From the NCBI GenBank assembly GCA_003220855.1, contig QHTP01000124.1:1-18617 (forward strand): 18,617 nt of DNA, written 5' to 3'. A program made the translations under genes and the position numbers. The DNA comes from Gemmatimonadota bacterium. GTDB lineage: Bacteria; Gemmatimonadota; Gemmatimonadetes; Gemmatimonadales; GWC2-71-9. Below the pieces are notes generated by a model. It had not been told where the DNA came from. It saw only the letters and a list, made by a program, of their open reading frames with translations, and searched no databases. Shown here piece by piece: positions 1-7,585 of the stretch. Each line of letters starts with the position of its first letter. Positions within the stretch are counted from its first letter, which is position 1.

Positions 1-1125
1 CGTGAGCTTCGCTGCGCCGAGGATCGTCGTGTGTTGCGGCATGTCGACGAACTGCCCCGACGACGTCGGCGAGCCCTCCGGGGCCCGCCCGATGCGCCGG
101 GAGTAGAAGAATTGTGGCGCGTTGCCGAACTGCAGGAACCCGCCCGAGCCCCCACCGAAGTTGAAGATGTCGGCGCCCTCCACGAAAAACGGCCGGCGCT
201 CGGGGAGGAACTGCTCGAACGCCGAGAGGTTCACGAACGCTGGATCGATCTCGACTTGTCCGAAGTCGGGGTTGAGGGTCGCGTCCAGAGTGAGGTTCGA
301 GGTGATGCCGTACTTGAGGTCGAGCCCGGCTTTCCCGGTGTAGTCGCTCGCGGGGGCGAACGGGTCGCCGGGGATGTCGGTCTGGTAGGTGCCACTCGCC
401 AGGGTGTAGGGGAGCAACTCGACGTGCCTGGGGTCGCCGAGGTCGCGGAGGCCCACGAGGTGCGCGAACCGCGACACGAAGCCGCCGTCGGTCTTGTGGA
501 CGAACGGGAAGATGTCCGTCTCGTTCTTGCGAAGGATCGTCCGCACGATCCGGAGCCCCCACACCTGGTCGCGGGCGTGCGAGAAGCGTAGTTGTGAAAA
601 CGGAATTCGCATCTCGGCGGTCCACCCAAGCGAATCGACGTGCGCGGCGGCTTCCCATACGGGGTCCCACGAGTCGTCCGCGAAGTTGCCGTCGTCCCCG
701 AATTGCAGATCGCCGCGCACCCCGTCTGGCGTGACGATGAACCGAAACGCCGTGCGGTGGTCGTGATAACTGTCCAGCAGGATCCGGATATCGTCGCTCT
801 GCGTGAACGAGTCACGCCGGCCGAGGTGGTGCGCGATCTTCCGCGGCTCGCGATCGAACATCCGCGCCCCGATGTAGAGCGCGTCACCGTCGTAGACAAA
901 GCGCACCTCGGTACGCTCGGTCGCCGGCTGCCCTTCCTTGGGGTCGCTCTGGGTGAGAGCGGTGACCGGAGTGGCCAGCGCCCACGCCGCGTCGTCGAGA
1001 CGGCCGTCCACCACGGGCGCGCGCCCGGCGCGCACCGCCGTCGCGACCGGGGGCACGACGCCGTTGGGGTGGCGCAAAGCACTGGAGTCGGGGGCCGAGG
1101 CCTGCAGCAGCACCGCGAGCAGCAT
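1..1125 (-). CDS. DUF5916 / CBM9-like domain outer-membrane protein, 3' end cut by window edge
   Basis: The minus-strand frame stays open from an ATG at 1125 to the window edge, giving 375 residues and no stop, so the C-terminal part is missing. The start has GGAGG 8-12 bases upstream and an in-frame TGA 27 bases upstream. A short hydrophobic N-terminus (MLLAVLLQASA) may be a weak signal peptide. Residues about 25-210 resemble the CBM9-like fold (VDGRLDDAAW, EVRFVYDGDALYIGARMFD). They are followed by the start of the DUF5916 barrel region, with the family's characteristic NPDFGQVE at 285-292 and FLPERRPFF after it. Such proteins usually exceed 700 residues and are predicted outer-membrane barrels of unknown substrate, often mislabelled as hydrolases. 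It lies downstream of the M3 peptidase on the same strand with a 117-base gap. Family assignment is firm; function is not. Confidence 0.88.
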   Translation of the reverse strand, partial: MLLAVLLQASAPDSSALRHPNGVVPPVATAVRAGRAPVVDGRLDDAAWALATPVTALTQSDPKEGQPATERTEVRFVYDGDALYIGARMFDREPRKIAHHLGRRDSFTQSDDIRILLDSYHDHRTAFRFIVTPDGVRGDLQFGDDGNFADDSWDPVWEAAAHVDSLGWTAEMRIPFSQLRFSHARDQVWGLRIVRTILRKNETDIFPFVHKTDGGFVSRFAHLVGLRDLGDPRHVELLPYTLASGTYQTDIPGDPFAPASDYTGKAGLDLKYGITSNLTLDATLNPDFGQVEIDPAFVNLSAFEQFLPERRPFFVEGADIFNFGGGSGGFLQFGNAPQFFYSRRIGRAPEGSPTSSGQFVDMPQHTTILGAAKLT

Positions 1126-1169
1126 GGACGGCCTCCGAGGGGGCGTTTCTCATTGGATAACCGGGATCG

Positions 1170-1234
1170 GTGTCCGGCGTCGCAGGCCCGAGCCGCGGCT
1201 TGTCCTTCCGGCTCCTGACCGTCAGGCCGGACAC
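1170..1234. repeat. Long-range inverted repeat in the peptidase/DUF5916 gap
   Basis: GTGTCCGGC at 1170-1178 is perfectly complementary to GCCGGACAC at 1226-1234. The interval contains a second nested dyad, CCTGAC-c-GTCAGG, near 1214-1226. On the minus strand this lies between the stop of the M3 peptidase (1243) and the start of the DUF5916 gene (1125). No T-run follows, so an ordinary intrinsic terminator is not supported. It could be an mRNA processing or stability structure, or chance in GC-rich DNA. Confidence 0.35.
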
Positions 1235-1242
1235 GCGCTACC

Positions 1243-3309
1243 TCACCGGACCGTTCGCTCCGTCCGCAGTCCCCGTTCCTCGAGCAGCGGCCCCACGTTC
1301 GGATCGCGGCCGCGGAACGCGCGATACAGCGCGCCCATGTCGCCCGTGCCTCCCCTCGACAGGATCATATCGCGGAAGGGCCGGCCGTTGGCCCGCGTCA
1401 TACCCCCATGCTCGGTGAACCAGGCGTAGGCGTCGTCGTCCAGCACCTCGCTCCACAGGTACGCGTAGTAGCCGGCGTAGTACCCGCCGTTCCAGATGTG
1501 CGCGAAGTAGTTGGTGCGATAGCGCGGTGGCACCTCGGGCACGTCGACGCCGAACCGCTTGAGCGCCTGGGCCTCGAAGGCGTCGATATCCCGCTGTTCC
1601 GGCCCCACCGGCAAGGTGTGCCACGCCATGTCGAGCAGCGCGGCGGCGACGTACTCGGTGGTGGCGAATCCCTGATCGAAGGTACGGGCCCGTTTGATCT
1701 TGTCGACCAGCGCCCGCGGCATCGGCTGCCCGGTCTGGTAATGCTTCGCGTAGTGTGCCAGGACAGTGGGCTCGAGCGCCCAGTGCTCGTTGAACTGCGA
1801 GGGGAACTCCACGAAATCCGTCGGCACGTTGGTGCCGGCGAGCCGCGGGTACTCGACGCGCGTGAGCATGGCGTGCAGCGCGTGCCCGAACTCGTGGAAC
1901 ATCGTCTTCACGTCGTCGTACCGCAGCAGGGCCGGCTGACCCGGGGCGGGCTTGGTGAAGTTTGCGACGTTAAAGACGACGGGCTTGGTACCGAGCACTC
2001 CGGCGCCGTCCACGAACGAGTCTTCCCACGCGCCGCCGCTCTTGTTGTCGCGCTTGAAGTAGTCGCAGTACCAGAGGGCGAGTGACGTGCCGTCGGCGTC
2101 GAACACCTCGAACACCCGGACTTCGGGACGGTACACCGGAAGGTCCGTGCGCGGCTTGAAGGTCAGGCCGTACAGCCGGTTCGCGGCGAAGAAGACGCCG
2201 TCCCGCAGCACGCGATCGAGCTCGAAGTAGGGCGCGAGCTGCGACTCGTCCAGCGCGTAGTCCGCCTTGCGCACCTGCTCGGCGTAGTACTGCCAGTCCC
2301 AGGGGGCGAGCTTGAAGCCGCCGTGCTGGGCGTCGATCATGGCCTGCAGCTTCGTCGCTTCGCGGTGGGCCTGCGCCGTCGCCGCCGGCACCAGATCGGT
2401 GAGCAGCGTCATCGCTGCGTCAGGTGTCTTCGCCATCTGGTCGTCGAGGACGTAGGCGGCGAGGCTCGGGAAGCCGAGCAACTGGGCGCGCTCGGCACGG
2501 AGCTGGGCCAGCCGCTTGACGATCTCCCGCGTGTCGTTCGAGTCGCCGCGCTCGGCGCGGGTCGTGGACGCGACGAACAGCCGTTGCCGCAGCGCCCGGT
2601 TGCGGAGCGAGGCCTGGGCGGGTTGCTGGGTCGTGTTTTGCAGCGGCAGCACCCACTTGCCCTCGAGCTTCCGCTGGCGGGCCGCCTCGGCGGCGGCGGC
2701 GATCGCGGCGTCGCTCAGGCCATCGAGCGCGCCCTTGTCGCTCACGACGATGGCCCCGGCCTTCGTGGCCGCGAGCAGCCGGTTCTGAAAATCGGTCGCG
2801 AGCCTCGACTCTTCTTGGTTCAGGGCGCGCAGCCGCGCCTTGGCCGACTCCGCGAGCAGCGCGCCGGCCCGGACGAAGTCGCGGTAATAGCGCTCCACCA
2901 GAAAGTGCTGCACCGAATCGAGACCGAGATCGGCGCGCCGCTCGTACACGCCCTGCGCGTTGAACACCTTGAACGCGCGAGTGAGCAGGGCACCGGAGCG
3001 CTCCAACGCGACGATGGTGTTGTCGAAGCTGGGTACCGCGGTGTCGGCGTCGATGGCCGCGACCTCGGCCAACTGTCGGCGCATCCCTTCCTCCAGCGCA
3101 GGCTGATAGTCGCCGTCATGAATCCGGTCGAACGGTGGCGCCTGGTACCGCAGCGTGCTGGCGCTCGCGAACGGGTTCGCGCTCGTGAACGGGGCGAGCC
3201 CGGCCGCAGCGGGCGTGGAGGCTCGGTTACAGCCAAGCAGGCTGAGGCTCAGGGCGAGCGAGAGGCGACCGCTAGACGGCCGCATCGGCGTGCCCAGATG
3301 CTGCGCCAT
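1243..3309 (-). CDS. dcp: M3 family zinc metallopeptidase lipoprotein (peptidyl-dipeptidase Dcp-like)
   Basis: Predicted 688-residue M3 (thimet oligopeptidase/Dcp) peptidase that degrades short peptides. The zinc site is visible: HEFGH at 472-476 supplies both His ligands and the general base E473, and E501 (DFVEFPSQ) sits 25 residues after the second His, as in the family. The conserved C-terminal helix region (YYAGYYAYLWSEVLDDDAY) is present. The N-terminus carries LSLLGC, a good lipobox, so the enzyme is probably membrane-anchored outside the cytoplasm, whereas E. coli Dcp is cytoplasmic. The start is uncertain. ATG 3309 lies one base after the stop of the upstream gene (TAA-C-ATG), suggesting translational coupling. 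ATG 3285 would give a more compact signal peptide (C at residue 19). Neither has a strong ribosome binding site. Composition is high-GC, unlike the gene just upstream. Confidence 0.93.
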   Translation of the reverse strand: MAQHLGTPMRPSSGRLSLALSLSLLGCNRASTPAAAGLAPFTSANPFASASTLRYQAPPFDRIHDGDYQPALEEGMRRQLAEVAAIDADTAVPSFDNTIVALERSGALLTRAFKVFNAQGVYERRADLGLDSVQHFLVERYYRDFVRAGALLAESAKARLRALNQEESRLATDFQNRLLAATKAGAIVVSDKGALDGLSDAAIAAAAEAARQRKLEGKWVLPLQNTTQQPAQASLRNRALRQRLFVASTTRAERGDSNDTREIVKRLAQLRAERAQLLGFPSLAAYVLDDQMAKTPDAAMTLLTDLVPAATAQAHREATKLQAMIDAQHGGFKLAPWDWQYYAEQVRKADYALDESQLAPYFELDRVLRDGVFFAANRLYGLTFKPRTDLPVYRPEVRVFEVFDADGTSLALWYCDYFKRDNKSGGAWEDSFVDGAGVLGTKPVVFNVANFTKPAPGQPALLRYDDVKTMFHEFGHALHAMLTRVEYPRLAGTNVPTDFVEFPSQFNEHWALEPTVLAHYAKHYQTGQPMPRALVDKIKRARTFDQGFATTEYVAAALLDMAWHTLPVGPEQRDIDAFEAQALKRFGVDVPEVPPRYRTNYFAHIWNGGYYAGYYAYLWSEVLDDDAYAWFTEHGGMTRANGRPFRDMILSRGGTGDMGALYRAFRGRDPNVGPLLEERGLRTERTVR

Positions 3310-3310
3310 G

Positions 3311-4945
3311 TTACCGCAATCCGTAGACGACGACATGGTTCGAGAACGTCGGCAGGTACACGTGTCCGTTGGCGATCGTCGGAGATGAGAATTTCGCGTA
3401 ATTGCCCGCTCCGTCGCGCGAAATATTCTGCCGATTGTTCCACAGCTCTTTGGTGATGTCATTCGCGTCAAACGCCCGCAAAATGCCGGGGCTCACGGTA
3501 TGCTCGGCGTCACCGCTGAACGCATACGACGCCCACAGAATCCCCGTCCCGTCCTTGGAGCCGTTCGACGAAACCGACAAGACCGCCCCGCTTTGGCCGG
3601 TCGGTCCCAATCCGCTGGAAACAGCCTGGCCCTGTGTATCCAACAGGTTGCTGGCGCGGTTGAACGGGATGGCGCGCAACTGATCGTTTTCGGACCAAAC
3701 GTAGATGAATGCCTGCGAGCTGCTCTGGTAGTACGCCGTCTGACAATGCATGTTGGCGTCGATGCGCAACTGGACGACTTGCTGCACCTGGTCGGTGGAC
3801 GGTGAGTACCCGCCCATGGCATCCTTATTCAACAGATACAGCTTCCCGTCTTTGGCCCCGGTCAGGTAATAGCTCGAATTGGGAATCAGCAACCCGCCCA
3901 TGCTGCCGTAATCCAGGTCATTGTTGTTGAGATACTGGTAATCGTAGGGAGTGAAGTAGCTCGCCACGCGCAGGGTCGACCCCGCCGGTGTGAGTTTCAG
4001 GGCGCTTTCGGCGCGATTGGTAGGGCTCGTCGGATCGGTGGTATCCCCTACCGTTCCGTTGCCCGTCACCACATACAGGTTGCCCGCCGCATCAGCCGCC
4101 ATGCCGGTTCCGCTTTCCCACATGCCTCCGGCGTATCCGTTGGGCGTGGCATTGTAGACAACCTGTTGCTGCAACGTCGCGGCGTCGTATCCCAGTATCC
4201 ATCCATGATACGGCCCCCAATCGCAGTGGGATGAAAACGTCACGTATACGAAGCCGTTGAGCAGCGTCAATCCCTGACGCTGGTTCTGCCGCTGGGCATC
4301 AAATGCAATCACGCCGTTGACGCTGCCGTCTCCATTCCCGCTGTAGGTGGCGGTGATTGGCGTCGGGCCGGCCATTTCGCTCCCGTCGACGATGTTCACG
4401 GCGTGCAGGTACTGCACGAACGTGCTGCCCGTGGTGCTGCGCGCCACGAAATACAGCGTCCCCCTCGCGGCATCGATCACCGGGGTGCCTACGATCCCGA
4501 TATTGCCGCTGAAATCCTGGTACGAGCCACCACAGGCCCCTGTCATGTCGCTGTGTGTCGGCGGCCGCATGCCCGGCGCAGTGAAGCTTTCTTGCCAGTA
4601 GAGTTGGCCGTTGTCTCCGTCATAGGCATACAGCGTGTTGTTGACCGTGGCGACGTACACGACGTTATGGTAGCCGCCGCCGACGGAGACATGGCCAACG
4701 ACCAACGGCTGAGCATACACCTGGTCGTCCACGGGCAGCGTGAACACGGCGCCAAACTGTTGCACGTTGACATTGCTGGTGGTCAACGCGGTTTCGTTGT
4801 CGTTCCAGCCGGACCGGGTGTTGTCGTTGTGCTGCGTAAGCACAGCCACAGACTGGGGATTCGTCGCGCCATTCTGCGTCGGGTTTTCCGTGCAGGTGGC
4901 GAGCAACAGAAGCGCAAGCGGCAGAGGCAGTTTGCGTCTTGTCAT
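3311..4945 (-). CDS. PQQ-like beta-propeller lipoprotein of unknown function
   Basis: A 544-residue secreted protein. The start at 4945 is chosen because it begins the signal sequence MTRRKLPLPLALLLLATC, with Cys18 as a lipobox Cys (Thr at -1 is unusual). The reading frame continues upstream without such a signal. The mature part has repeated propeller-blade signatures: VVYVATVNNTLYAYDGDNGQ, TLYFVARSTTG, NLYVVTGNG, GKLYLLNKDAMGG and a final GHVYLPTFSNHVVVYGLR. Related PQQ-like or outer-membrane-assembly propellers act as scaffolds or quinoprotein dehydrogenases. The calcium/PQQ ligands and vicinal Cys pair of real quinoprotein dehydrogenases are not evident, so I infer a binding or structural role. 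The protein is rich in Asn, Gln, Thr and Tyr, and its DNA is markedly lower in GC than neighbouring genes. It is divergent from the PhzF-like gene and ends one base before the M3 peptidase start. Confidence 0.85.
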   Translation of the reverse strand: MTRRKLPLPLALLLLATCTENPTQNGATNPQSVAVLTQHNDNTRSGWNDNETALTTSNVNVQQFGAVFTLPVDDQVYAQPLVVGHVSVGGGYHNVVYVATVNNTLYAYDGDNGQLYWQESFTAPGMRPPTHSDMTGACGGSYQDFSGNIGIVGTPVIDAARGTLYFVARSTTGSTFVQYLHAVNIVDGSEMAGPTPITATYSGNGDGSVNGVIAFDAQRQNQRQGLTLLNGFVYVTFSSHCDWGPYHGWILGYDAATLQQQVVYNATPNGYAGGMWESGTGMAADAAGNLYVVTGNGTVGDTTDPTSPTNRAESALKLTPAGSTLRVASYFTPYDYQYLNNNDLDYGSMGGLLIPNSSYYLTGAKDGKLYLLNKDAMGGYSPSTDQVQQVVQLRIDANMHCQTAYYQSSSQAFIYVWSENDQLRAIPFNRASNLLDTQGQAVSSGLGPTGQSGAVLSVSSNGSKDGTGILWASYAFSGDAEHTVSPGILRAFDANDITKELWNNRQNISRDGAGNYAKFSSPTIANGHVYLPTFSNHVVVYGLR

Positions 4946-5155
4946 GCACCACCCGCAGCAGGTTTCGTCGACGGATGCGAGAGGAATGTCCGCCATCACA
5001 CATGCAGTATCAGAATTGACACCATATCCAAACGGCGAGCAAGTACGCGAGCGTCGGGGACGCGCCAATATCGCCCCGCTACCGCTTCCCGCCGCTGGAG
5101 ACTTGCGCCTGCCAGTATGGACTCTCACCTTCCCTGGCCTGAAGTGGAGCCCGAC
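4946..5155. promoter_or_regulatory. Divergent intergenic region between propeller lipoprotein and phzF-like gene
   Basis: These 210 bases separate two divergent starts and must contain both promoters. A TTGACA match at 5016-5021 (plus strand) is the only good -35 hexamer, but no convincing -10 lies 16-18 bases further on. I see no clear operator. The plus-strand start is set by GTGGAG 8-13 bases before ATG 5156. Confidence 0.3.
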
Positions 5156-5944
5156 ATGCCAATTCCGTACTATCACGTGGATGCATTCACGGGAGAGCTC
5201 TTCGCAGGCAATCCGGCGGGTGTATGCATGCTTTCCGCCTTTCTCCCGGACAGCACCATGCAGCAGATTGCCGCGGAGAACCGGCACAGCGAGACCGCCT
5301 TTGTCGTTCCTCGCGCTGATGGTAATTTCGACGTGCGCTGGTTCACACCTGAAGTGGAAGACGATCTCTGCGGACATGCGACCCTGGCATCGGCCTATGT
5401 GCTGGCCCTGCGGCAACACACCGCATGGCCGGTTCGCTTCCACAGCCGCAGTGGCGTGTTAACCGTGGCCCGTGAGCAGGGCGGCTTTGAGCTGGACTTT
5501 CCCGCCAGACCGCCCCAGCCGTGTGAGACGCCGGTCGAACTGTTACCGGCTTTGGGCCTCGAGACGGCGCAGGTCATGAGATCGCGTGATTACCTCGTCG
5601 TGGTGGATCACGCCGAGCAAGTCCGAGCGCTCTCGCCCAACATTGCTGCTCTTGGCAAACTCGCCAGCGGGATCGGGGGTACGATCGTGACCGCTCCCGG
5701 CGAGGGTGACGTGGAGTACGTGTGCCGATTCTTTGCCCCCTCCATTGGCATTCCTGAGGATCCCGCTACCGGCTCGATACACTGTACACTCGCACCGTAT
5801 TGGGCCGCGCGGCTCGGTAAGCAGGCCTTGCGCGGGCAACAGCTGAGTGCTCGCGGGGGATATGTGCGGTGCAAGATCGCTGGCGATCGCGTAAAGATTG
5901 CCGGCAAGGCACGCCTGTATCTCCAGGGCACAATTGAGCTGTAA
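5156..5944 (+). CDS. PhzF family isomerase/epimerase-like protein
   Basis: A 262-residue member of the PhzF/diaminopimelate-epimerase-fold family. The N-terminal half has YYHVDAFTGELFAGNPAGV, the family signature with GNPAGV at 18-23. The catalytic Glu is E46 in HSETAFV, equivalent to PhzF E45. The second half has the matching signature PEDPATGS, with D202 beginning DPATGS. Length matches bacterial PhzF-like isomerases. True PhzF isomerises a phenazine precursor, but no other phenazine genes are present, so the substrate here is unknown. ATG 5156 has GGAG at a suitable distance; an in-frame ATG at 5117 would add 13 residues. The response regulator begins eight bases after the stop, which suggests co-transcription. 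GC is about 57-60% in sampled stretches, lower than downstream genes. Confidence 0.93.
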   Translation: MPIPYYHVDAFTGELFAGNPAGVCMLSAFLPDSTMQQIAAENRHSETAFVVPRADGNFDVRWFTPEVEDDLCGHATLASAYVLALRQHTAWPVRFHSRSGVLTVAREQGGFELDFPARPPQPCETPVELLPALGLETAQVMRSRDYLVVVDHAEQVRALSPNIAALGKLASGIGGTIVTAPGEGDVEYVCRFFAPSIGIPEDPATGSIHCTLAPYWAARLGKQALRGQQLSARGGYVRCKIAGDRVKIAGKARLYLQGTIEL

Positions 5945-5952
5945 AGCCATCC

Positions 5953-6339
5953 ATGGCCCGAGTCCTGATCATCGACGACGACGTCACGCTCCGGCAGGCG
6001 CTCACCAAGCATCTGGAGCACGCCGGCCACGACGTGCGCCAGGCCGCCGACGGCAACGCGGGCGTCCGGGCCTACGAGCGACACGCCGCCGACCTCGTGA
6101 TCGTCGACATCTTCATGCCGGGGCAGGGGGGGTTACAGACGATCGGCCGGCTGCGCCACGAGTGGCCCGGAGTGAAAATTCTCGCGATGTCCGGGACCAA
6201 GAGCGCGGGAGCGCTCGACGTCGCCGGACACGCCACCTCGCTCGGGGCCGATCGGTTCATCACGAAGCCGTTCGAGGCCGCCGAGTTGCTGGAGCTGATC
6301 AGGACGATGCTCACGGAGCGGACCGCCCCCCCGCCCTGA
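5953..6339 (+). CDS. Single-domain response regulator (CheY-like receiver)
   Basis: A 128-residue stand-alone receiver domain. The acidic pocket is D8-D9-D10, the phosphoacceptor is D52 (VIVDIFMP), the signalling hydroxyl is S80 (AMSG), and the conserved Lys is K105 (TKPF). There is no output domain, so it probably works as a phosphotransfer intermediate or through protein contact. The start ATG lies eight bases after the phzF-like stop. The gene's high GC matches the downstream kinase rather than the phzF-like gene, so the link with phzF may be only positional. The LytS-type kinase gene starts 107 bases downstream. Whether that kinase phosphorylates this protein cannot be seen from sequence. 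Confidence 0.93.
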   Translation: MARVLIIDDDVTLRQALTKHLEHAGHDVRQAADGNAGVRAYERHAADLVIVDIFMPGQGGLQTIGRLRHEWPGVKILAMSGTKSAGALDVAGHATSLGADRFITKPFEAAELLELIRTMLTERTAPPP

Positions 6340-6343
6340 GGCG

Positions 6344-6392
6344 TTCGTCGCGCTGGGGCGTCGTTTCGTCGCTCCCTGGCGGCATTTCGTCG
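6344..6392 (+). promoter_or_regulatory. Three direct repeats TTCGTCG at 21-bp spacing (candidate LytTR site)
   Basis: TTCGTCG occurs at 6344-6350, 6365-6371 and 6386-6392, exactly 21 bp apart (two helical turns) and on one face of the DNA. The copies lie between the single-domain regulator's stop and a promoter-like -35/-10 pair before the sensor kinase. LytTR-family regulators are known to bind direct repeats with about 21-22 bp periodicity, so autoregulation by the downstream LytTR protein is the natural inference. TCGTCG is common in GC-rich DNA, which lowers confidence. Confidence 0.45.
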
Positions 6393-6409
6393 TACCAGCG
6401 TCCGACCCC

Positions 6410-6440
6410 TTGGCCCGACGTCCCGGATCCCCCGTATACT
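6410..6440 (+). promoter_or_regulatory. Candidate promoter of the sensor-kinase gene, possibly leaderless
   Basis: TTGGCC at 6410-6415 and TATACT at 6435-6440 are separated by 19 bases. The -10 match is good; the -35 and spacing are mediocre. The start codon (6447) is seven bases after the -10, about where transcription would begin. No Shine-Dalgarno sequence precedes the ATG. Together this suggests a leaderless transcript. Confidence 0.4.
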
Positions 6441-6446
6441 CCACCG

Positions 6447-7580
6447 ATGGAATCGCGCGCCACGCCCACCGCGTCGTATCCGCGCTGGTGGGTCAACCTG
6501 GCGATCTGGACCGCCTGGGGTCTGCTCTTGGCCACGCAGGTGACGTGGTACACGAGCCTCGGGACCAAGCCCACGCCGTTCCTGACGGCCTTGCGGCTCA
6601 ACCTGCCGGGCGCGCTGGTCTGGGCCGTGTTCACTCCCGCGACCATCTGGCTGGCGCGTCGCTACCCGCCGTTCGAGGGTCCGCATTGGCCGCGCGGCGT
6701 CGCCGTGAACCTGGTTGCCAGCGCCGTCGCGGTGTTCCTCGAAGTGCTGCTGGTGACCGCGAACGGGCGCTGGGTGCGCGGTCCGATGCCGGACGACGGA
6801 CCGTTTCTCATGACCGCCCTGCGGGCCGCGGTATGGTGGTTCCCGTCCGATTGCTGGCTCTACTGGGCGATCGTCGCGAGCGACTACGGCATCACGCACT
6901 ATCGCCGGCTGCGCGAGCGGGAGCTGCGTGCTTCGCAGCTCGAAGCGCAGCTCGCGGAGGCGCGACTCCAGGCGCTCAAGATGCAGCTGCAGCCGCACTT
7001 CCTCTTCAATGCCCTGCATACCATCGGCCAGCTGGTGCGCACCGGCCAGGACGCGCTCGCCGTCCAGGTCGTGGCGGGGCTCGGCGACCTGCTGCGGCGC
7101 GTGCTCGATGGCGCCGGCACGCAGGAGGTGCCGCTCAAGCAGGAGCTCGAGTTCCTGCGCAGCTACTTGGACGTCGAGCAGGTCCGGTTCCGCGACCGCC
7201 TCAAGGCGGTGGTCGACGCGGAGCCGGACACGCTCGATGCGCGCGTTCCGTATCTCATTCTCCAGCCGCTCGTCGAGAACGCGATCCTCCACGGCATCGC
7301 GCCCCGCGCCACCACGGGCCGGCTGTTGATCTCCGCCCGGCGCATCGCCGGCAGCCTCCACCTCACGGTCCGGGACGACGGCTCCGGGCTGGTCTCGGGC
7401 GGGATGAGCCGCGACAGCCGCGGCGTCGGCCTCGTGAACACGAGCGAGCGGCTGCGGCAGCTGTACGGCGACGCCGCCTCGTTCGAGGTGGTGGGCGCGG
7501 AGGACGGCGGGACGGTGGCGCGGGTCGTCGTGCCGTTCCGGCTCGCGGTCGCGGAGTGGGAGGGGAAGGGGGGGGCCTGA
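6447..7580 (+). CDS. LytS/YehU-type sensor histidine kinase
   Basis: A 377-residue membrane kinase of the LytS/YehU family. About four hydrophobic segments fill residues 10-150 (for example WWVNLAIWTAWGLLLATQ, GVAVNLVASAVAVFLEVLL). A short coiled-coil-like stretch rich in Arg, Glu and Leu follows, then the His_kinase motif MQLQPHFLFNALHTI with phospho-acceptor H184. The ATPase domain shows the N-box LVENAILHG (N278), G1 DDGSGL (D310-D311) and G2 GVGLVNTSERL. There is no recognisable periplasmic sensor domain, so the membrane segments probably sense the signal. The ATG at 6447 lacks a ribosome binding site but follows a -10-like TATACT directly. The response regulator gene starts five bases after the stop, so the two form a two-component operon. 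Confidence 0.94.
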   Translation: MESRATPTASYPRWWVNLAIWTAWGLLLATQVTWYTSLGTKPTPFLTALRLNLPGALVWAVFTPATIWLARRYPPFEGPHWPRGVAVNLVASAVAVFLEVLLVTANGRWVRGPMPDDGPFLMTALRAAVWWFPSDCWLYWAIVASDYGITHYRRLRERELRASQLEAQLAEARLQALKMQLQPHFLFNALHTIGQLVRTGQDALAVQVVAGLGDLLRRVLDGAGTQEVPLKQELEFLRSYLDVEQVRFRDRLKAVVDAEPDTLDARVPYLILQPLVENAILHGIAPRATTGRLLISARRIAGSLHLTVRDDGSGLVSGGMSRDSRGVGLVNTSERLRQLYGDAASFEVVGAEDGGTVARVVVPFRLAVAEWEGKGGA

Positions 7581-7585
7581 CGGCG

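Noticed and set aside
231..1082. Minus-strand open frame of 283 codons overlapping the DUF5916 gene
   Set aside because: A different frame of the same strand reads clear DUF5916 motifs. This one is Arg/Ser/Thr-rich with no recognisable domain.
5016..5021. TTGACA as a promoter for the phzF-like gene
   Set aside because: No acceptable -10 lies 16-18 bases downstream. It is noted only inside the intergenic entry.
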